From contig CAUYUJ010018542.1 of NCBI GenBank assembly GCA_963575745.1, positions 51,001-115,000 on the forward strand: a DNA stretch of 64,000 bases. Reading direction: 5' to 3'. Positions 59,100-64,000 of the stretch are shown piece by piece. Under the pieces are notes generated by a model that had not been told where the DNA came from, searched no databases, and was given only the letters and a program-made list of their open reading frames with translations. This stretch comes from Prorocentrum cordatum (Eukaryota > Sar > Dinophyceae > Prorocentrales > Prorocentraceae). The position numbers and the translations under genes are program-made. Each line of letters begins with the position of its first letter. Position 1 is the stretch's first letter.

Positions 59100-59225
59100 G
59101 GCAGTGGAAAAATCAGGGCGGGAGGCCTCCCGCAGTTTTCGGCCTCGGGGGGCCCTCGCGGGGGGCCCCGGGGGCCGTCCCAAAGCGACCCACAGGATGA
59201 GGAGCCGGTCCCGGGGCATGGGTCC
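59100..59225. repeat. Dispersed repeat DR6, copy 5, inverted
   Basis: Plus strand AATCAGGGCGGGAGGCCTCC, TTTTCGGCCTCGGGGGGCCC and GATGAGGAGCCGGTCCCGGG are the reverse complement of the DR6 words, in reverse order. Confidence 0.65.
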
Positions 59226-59231
59226 AGAAGA

Positions 59232-59396
59232 TGACTACCTACCAGACCACCCCAACCCAACCCGAAGACCCGAATTTCGGGTTGGGGGGGTATGGGCTCC
59301 ATATGTGTCTTTTCGATGTTCCCGGACCCCCCCACACTAGAAATCGAGGGTAAATCTGACCCTTCGGGTTGGGTTGGGGTGGTTTGGTGGGTGGTG
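59232..59396. mobile_element. MITE-like family 8, copy 2
   Basis: 165 bp. TGACTACCTACCAGACCACC at the left and GTGGTTTGGTGGGTGGTG at the right. Perfect 6-bp target duplication AGAAGA (59226-59231 and 59397-59402). Lacks the GACCCGAATTT duplication of copy 1. Confidence 0.9.
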
Positions 59397-59534
59397 AGAA
59401 GACCCCTGGCCTGGGGGTCGACGTAGTGAAAGAATCATGACGTCGGGGGTCTGGCCTGGGAGGGCTCTTCGGAGGCCTGCGGAGTGCCCTCGGGCCCACG
59501 CCACCCTCACGGGCCAGGCGCAAGAGAGCCACGG

Positions 59535-59640
59535 CGGAGGACTCTTGGCCGTGCTCGGCCCCCCGGGGGCCCTCGCCGGGCCCCCAGGCCGTCCAAAGAC
59601 GACTCGGAATGAGAAGCCCGTCCAGGGGAGAGGGTCGGCA
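59535..59640. repeat. Dispersed repeat DR6, copy 6, inverted
   Basis: GGCCCCCCGGGGGCCCTCGC, CAAAGACGACTCGGAATGAG and GTCCAGGGGAGAGGGTCGG correspond in reverse complement to the DR6 order. Confidence 0.6.
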
Positions 59641-60060
59641 CTCTGGGGGGCCATGTATGGACGACAAAAACCAACACAAACTACAAACATACATCGCGGG
59701 TCTGGGAAATGCCGACATGGGCCCGAGTACGAATGCTAGCCCGGCCACTGGAACATTCGGTGAGCTCCTCATGGGGCCACGGAGCGTGTGAGGGGTGTCC
59801 CAGAATCACCCATTCGCCTGCCAATGGAGGTCAGACTTCTGGGGGTCAGAGTCAGCGAAGGGCAAACGAAAGAAAAAATGCTTTCTGAGCAACATGCTGG
59901 CTTGGGACAAGTACTTCCGAATGAATCGCCCAAGGAAAGGCAAGGAAGGCATCGCTTGTGGTAAAATTTAGCGGAATGGAGCTCGCCTCATCCTGACCCC
60001 CAACAGGCTGACCCCCAGTAGCAGGCGAAGGAATGTCAAGGATAAGAAGGAAGAGGAGAG
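59641..60060. other. No gene recognised
   Basis: Unique sequence, lower GC. No motif. Confidence 0.45.
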
Positions 60061-60112
60061 GAAAGGGGCGAGGAGGAGGAGGAGGAGGAGGAGGAGGAGG
60101 AGGAGGAGGAAG
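60061..60112. repeat. (GGA)n microsatellite
   Basis: Short pure GGA run. Confidence 0.9.
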
Positions 60113-60199
60113 GTGGGGCGCCGCGCTGCGAAGTCAAAACAAGGACCCAACACACAGGAAGATTGCAAACAGAAATATGGGGCGGGCAACGATGTGGGG

Positions 60200-60375
60200 G
60201 GGACTGGCATTCATATAGGGGGGATGCATCGACATGGAATCGGCGATACATCGCCGATAGATCGGCGATAGGCCCCCGATAGTGAGGCCGCACCTGCCTG
60301 GGCGGGTTGGGGCTATCAGAACCACATCGGCGATCCATGGGCGATGGGGGGTCGATGCACCCCCCCCCCAAAACT
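60200..60375. repeat. Inverted-repeat region with CGGCGAT words
   Basis: GGGGGGATGCATCGACATGG at 60222 pairs with GGGGTCGATGCACCCCCC at 60347. Between them ATCGGCGATACATCGCCGAT and ATCGGCGATAGGCCCCCGAT give further pairing, and ATCGGCGATCCATGGGCGAT lies near the right. Possibly a single inverted-repeat element. Confidence 0.65.
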
Positions 60376-60534
60376 GCCTGCCCCCCCCCCATCCTTGCCC
60401 TTGGGCGTGGCTTCATGGGGGGGTCACGAATGGGGGGGTCAGAAAAGGTCCCCTTTCGTGCCCCTTTCGGGCCCCTCCAGAGCCCCAGGGGGCTCGTTTA
60501 GGTACCGTTTGGGTACCTTTTCGGACCACGCTCG

Positions 60535-60620
60535 CCTCCTCCTCCTCCTCCTTTTCCTCCTCCTCCTCCTCCTCCTCCTCCTCCTCCTCTTCCTCCTCCT
60601 CCTCCTCCTCCTCCTCCCAT
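60535..60620. repeat. (CTC)n microsatellite
   Basis: CTCCTC run with TTC variants. Confidence 0.92.
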
Positions 60621-60889
60621 TACGCGGCGCCCAATGCCCCTGCAAGCCTCGCATGTCGGTGGGGGGGGGGAACCTCCCCGGCAGCGGGCGCCTGCCCTCC
60701 TCGGCCCTCCGAGGGGCCACCGCTGGGCCCACGGGGGCACGACGGCCCCGCGAGGGCACATCGACGCTTCGGGATAGGACGGGGCCGACGCGCGGGGACG
60801 ACGGGGGCGCGGCGGCCCCGGGGCCGCGGAGAAACGATCGTTTTCCCACGGCCAAGGCTCGAGTCAAGATCGGCTCGTCGGAAGGGGCC
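60621..60889. other. No gene recognised; flank of introner-like copy 4
   Basis: GC-rich. TCGAGTCAAGAT at 60867 recurs at 61058 on the far side of the introner-like element, so the two sides share a 15-bp direct word. Confidence 0.45.
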
Positions 60890-61039
60890 CTGGGACACAC
60901 ACATAAATACACACAAATAAAAAGATTCCCCATATTTTCCCATATTTTCTGGGTTTTTGTCTTTCCCCACCACTTCCCATATTTTCCCATCTTTTCCTGG
61001 GAATCGACGATCAATTGTGTCTGCGTGCTTTTTCCCCTC
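60890..61039 (-). mobile_element. Introner-like element, copy 4
   Basis: 150 bp. Minus strand GATCAG|GAGGGGAAAAAGC at the start; ATGTGTGTGTCCCAG|GGCCCC at the end. A T-rich stretch (CTTTTTATTTGTGTGTATTT) lies just before the end, as expected of an intron acceptor. GATTCCCAGGAAAAGATGGG and ATATGGGAAGTGGTGGGG are shared with copies 2 and 3. Confidence 0.65.
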
Positions 61040-61375
61040 CTGATCTTCATCTTGACTCGAGTCAAGATGAGGAGCCGGCCCCGGGAGCAGGGCCGGTGAA
61101 CTTCCGTGGGCCCGGTACTGAAAAGCTCGAGGCGTCGGATGTCCGGGTGCGACGTGGCGTAGCGTGCTTCTCGCCACGAGGCCCCCAGAAGATTGCACCC
61201 CTTGATGCGGGCCGGCTGTTGCCCCGATGTGCACTTTTTGATGGCCCCGAGGCCCTGTGAGGGCCCTCCTTTGGTTGGACAGGTGCCCTGCTAAGTTCTA
61301 CAACGCCTTAGCTATGCAGGCTAAAGCGTCGCAGTGCTTTGGCATAGTTTAGCTAAACGTCAACATGCTTTGGCA
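61040..61375. other. No gene recognised
   Basis: TTGACTCGAGTCAAG is a 15-bp palindrome at 61050. CAGTGCTTTGGCATAGTTTA and CAACATGCTTTGGCATAAG form a small tandem pair at 61330-61380. Confidence 0.45.
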
Positions 61376-61379
61376 TAAG

Positions 61380-61681
61380 TCGTGGTCGTTGTTCGTCGGT
61401 CGTCGGTCGCTGGTCGCTGGTCATCGGTCGTCGGTGGTCGGTGGTCGGTGGTCGGTCGTCGTTTTCGTTGTTTTCGTCGTCGGCGTCGTCGTCGGCGTGG
61501 CCGGTCGCCGGTCGCCCGTCGTCGGTCGTCGGTCGTCGGTCGTCGGTGGTCGTCGGCCGTCGGCCGTCGGTCGTCAGTCGCTGGTCGTCGGTCGTCGGTC
61601 GTCGGTCGTCGTCGTCGTCGTCCGTCGTCAGTCGTCCGTCGTCCGTCGTCCGTCGTCCGTTGTCCGTCGTCCGTCGTCCGT

Positions 61682-61741
<60 letters not shown>

Positions 61742-61742
61742 G
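61380..61742. repeat. GTCGGTCGTC simple repeat
   Basis: GTCGGTCGTCGGTCGTC at the left, GTCCGTCGTCCGTC in the middle, pure GTC at 61686-61740. Confidence 0.92.
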
Positions 61743-61883
61743 GCGCAGGCGCCGCGCGGGCGCGCCTGGAGCTCCTCGCGCTCAGCGCGGGCCGCGGCGG
61801 CGGCCTCGCGACTGGCCTGCGTCGGGGGAGGCGTGAGGCCCAAAACGGCCAACAATCTCCCATCGTGATCTCTTGAAGGGGCC
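61743..61883 (-). other. Exon-like fragment beside introner-like copy 5
   Basis: After the 3' end of the introner-like element one minus-strand frame reads SRDHDGRLLAVLGLTPPPTQ then ASREAAAAARAEREELQARP. This looks helical and coding-like before it runs into the GTC block. The flank on the other side (62105-62036) reads GPDVDIWRCEAFRRDRALQR. No family recognised. Confidence 0.3.
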
Positions 61884-62034
61884 CTGGGGCACACAAAGAA
61901 CTGGACACAAATCACAGGATCCCCCAAATTTTTTCCAGCATCTTCTGGGCTTTTGTCTCCCCCCCCACTTCCCATACTTTCCCAGATTTTCTGGGACATC
62001 GACGATTCATTGTGTGTGTGTGCTTTCTTCCCTC
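61884..62034 (-). mobile_element. Introner-like element, copy 5
   Basis: 151 bp. Minus strand AGAGCAG|GAGGGAAGAAAGC at the start; TTCTTTGTGTGCCCCAG|GGCCCC at the end. Shares AATCGTCGATGTCCCAG and GTATGGGAAGTGGGGGG with the others. Coding-like sequence on both sides. Confidence 0.65.
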
Positions 62035-62189
62035 CTGCTCTCTGCAAGGCGCGATCACGCCGGAAGGCTTCGCAGCGCCAGATGTCGACGTCTGGGCCCC
62101 GGGGCCGGCTTTGCGGCTCCCCGGGGGGGGGGGCGGTGCCGCCGAGCATGAAGCCTGCTTGCGGCCCGGCCTGCGGCGGGACGGGGGGG

Positions 62190-62330
62190 GCTCCTCCTCC
62201 TCCTCATCCTCCTCCTCCTCCTCCTCCTCCTCCTCCTCCTCCCTCCTCCTCCTCCTCCTCCTCCTCCCTCCTCCTCCTCCCTCCTCCTCCTCCTCGTCTT
62301 CCTCCTCCTCCTCCTCCTCCTCGGGCGATC
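62190..62330. repeat. (CTC)n microsatellite
   Basis: CTCCTC on the plus strand with CCCTCC interruptions. Confidence 0.92.
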
Positions 62331-62497
62331 GATCGGGGACCCACTAGGCGGCCACGGCGGGAGCGAGATCCACGCGACGGGGATGGCTCGTTCGTTCGCC
62401 AAGCCATGTCGCACGACACGTCGGCTCAGCGGGGTGAAAAGTGCATGCCGAGCAGGAGAAGCGGCAATGAGAGATTGCACCCAAGCATCGATCGGGC
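62331..62497. other. No gene recognised
   Basis: Short unique segment between the CTC tract and a MITE. Confidence 0.4.
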
Positions 62498-62505
62498 GTG
62501 TAGCA

Positions 62506-62673
62506 TTAAGTTGGGCTTGTCCCCCTACACGGGGATTTTTTTCTACGAAACATCAAACATACGCAAAACAGATACTCCAACATGGTTTGAACAAAGACCT
62601 AAAAAATAGTTCCCCCGACTATTTTCTGACTAGTTTGGGGTATTCCCCCTGTAAAAGGACAGGCCCGACTTAA
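62506..62673. mobile_element. MITE-like family 1, copy 3
   Basis: 168 bp. TTAAGTTGGGCTTGTCCCCC at the left and GGACAGGCCCGACTTAA at the right. Inner sequence more diverged than copies 1 and 2. Perfect 8-bp target duplication GTGTAGCA (62498-62505 and 62674-62681). Confidence 0.92.
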
Positions 62674-62681
62674 GTGTAGCA

Positions 62682-63440
62682 GCTAGCATGAAGGGAGCGG
62701 GCACTGGAGGAAAGTCAGGCGCGCCGAAGACCCTCAAACTCAAGCGAGACGAGTCTCAATCCGAGCGACGCTGCGGACAAGCACGGCGCCGGATGCCTGG
62801 GCAAGTCGGGTGCGCCGAGAACGGTGGGGACCGCCCAGGGAACGAGCTGAAGTAAGAAAAAGAGAGGGGGGGCGGCATGGTATCTGGGAGGATCCGTGGC
62901 CCCAACCATGCTGTCCATACTTCCCCTCCGCACCCCGCCCCCGTGCGACGCCCCCCGATCAAGGGGGCCGTGGGAAGTCCCACCCCTCCATGTTCCCGTG
63001 GGGGGAATCTGTGAGACCGGCACCGAGGTGAGGTGAGTCCAGGCTCAGGGACAGGGACACATCTTTCGGTCCAATAGGCGACTGGGGGAACTGCGCCCCT
63101 ACCCATCGGTCGGAAGAAGTAGGTAGAAACATGAAATAGGAAGGCGTTGGAAATAGATTGGGTTTCCGCCCCGCCTCCTGAAGAGGAGGGAAGAGGGAAA
63201 ACCTCTCGACTCTTGAAGTAGGAAGGCGCTGAAAGTAGATCGGAATCTGGGAATCCAAAAATACATACTTTCAACGACCGGTGGGTACTCCCGCGGGAGA
63301 AAAGGGCCGCGCCGTCGGCCTCTTGAGGGGGGATGCGGAAGCCGTCGGGCCCCCTCTGGGGTGCAAGGTTGGGGCTCGCACGCGGTCGCCGCCCGTGGGG
63401 CTTTTACGTCCCAGATCCCCAGCGGGCAGTGGGAAGAGGT
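62682..63440. other. No gene; half of a family 2 MITE
   Basis: 63015-63075 (GGCACCGAGGTGAGGTGAGT, GGGACAGGGACACATC) resembles the right half of MITE-like family 2 copy 1. GAAATAGGAAGGCGTTGGAAATAGAT at 63133 and GAAGTAGGAAGGCGCTGAAAGTAGAT at 63213 are a diverged direct repeat 80 bp apart. Confidence 0.5.
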
Positions 63441-63441
63441 A

Positions 63442-63622
63442 CTCCAGATTTCGTAATAAAAGGGAGGGGGTCTGGACCCTCCAAGACAAGCCATTTCAGA
63501 CCTCCCCCGTGGGAGAACCCTCCAAAACATCGTCCCCAGACCCCCCCAGGCCCTCCAAGATAGCCTGGAAGAGACCCCCCCCGAAATGAGACCCCCCTCC
63601 CTCTTTATTACGAAATCTGGAG
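63442..63622. mobile_element. Stowaway-like MITE (family 3), copy 2
   Basis: 181 bp, CTCCAGATTTCGTAATAAAA to TTTATTACGAAATCTGGAG, flanked by TA on both sides (63440-63441, 63623-63624). Differs from copy 1 (51970) by only a few bases over its whole length, so the family moved recently. Confidence 0.93.
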
Positions 63623-63624
63623 TA

Positions 63625-64000
63625 CCTGTAGGCCCCGGGGCGCCCCGAAAAAACACGTCCGTGCCCACCGCCTCCCGAAGTCCACGAGGAGCGGTCCCCC
63701 GAGCGGTGGACGTGGCCTCGGGCAGGGGGCCGAGGGCCACGCCGCCCCGAGCCTGCGCCTGGCCCGAAGGGGGGCCGGTGGAGGAGAGCGAGAGGTCCGG
63801 CCCAGACATGCACAGCCGTACTCGTGCTCAGCGTTGCGGATGCCATGGCACTGAGCACTCTAACAATCCAATCATTGAATTAAGCATGTGTTTAAAATGT
63901 GTAAGGCATGCTCCAGGCATGTTTTGTACAGGTGTTGACATATTAAGCACATGTTTGAAACATGTTTTAGACATCTGGAAATTATTTGGCAGCATGCTTC
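63625..64000. other. No gene recognised
   Basis: The end of the window is AT-richer, with ATTAAGCATGTGTTTAAAAT near 63880 and ATTAAGCACATGTTTGAAAC near 63941, a diverged direct repeat. It may be the start of an element that continues outside. Confidence 0.45.

Overview
The window looks like nuclear DNA from a dinoflagellate. The evidence is a GC-rich composition, almost no intact genes, and very dense simple-sequence DNA on both strands. It also holds several families of short inverted-repeat elements and decayed non-LTR retroelements that begin with a RanBP2-like zinc finger. A Prorocentrum-like species would fit, but the sequence alone does not prove the genus. I found no rRNA, tRNA, CRISPR array or complete spliced-leader sequence.

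Layout. 0-8.1 kb: decayed GGCCTCTTGGGG-type minisatellite, then fields of a 20-bp minisatellite (unit GGTCTGCCGTGCTCCTGTGT) interrupted by a 197-bp satellite array. 8.1-26.6 kb: four cassettes built from CCCAAGAGGCCCC units, several microsatellites, and one LRR plus C2H2 protein gene (minus strand, 13.2-14.4 kb). 26.7-33.0 kb: a degenerate retroelement on the minus strand. In coding order it has a zinc finger, an AP-type endonuclease, a reverse transcriptase, an RNase H and a C-terminal zinc ribbon. A 148-bp introner-like element interrupts it. 33.3-39.4 kb: GGA, CTC and GTC tracts. 39.7-46.9 kb: a second minus-strand retroelement with a clear YADD reverse transcriptase. 47-64 kb: a non-coding landscape crowded with short TIR elements (MITE-like), dispersed repeats and three more introner-like elements.

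How it fits together. All recognisable coding sequence lies on the minus strand. All five introner-like elements also read in the minus sense, with the boundaries CAG|GA...CAG|GG. This agrees with the long one-direction gene clusters known in dinoflagellates. The retroelements are fossils, with frame changes and single in-frame TGA codons. The MITE-like families are the freshest mobile DNA: three copies of one family carry recognisable 8-bp target duplications, and a Stowaway-like family has its paralogous empty site elsewhere in this window. No metabolic pathway or operon can be reconstructed.
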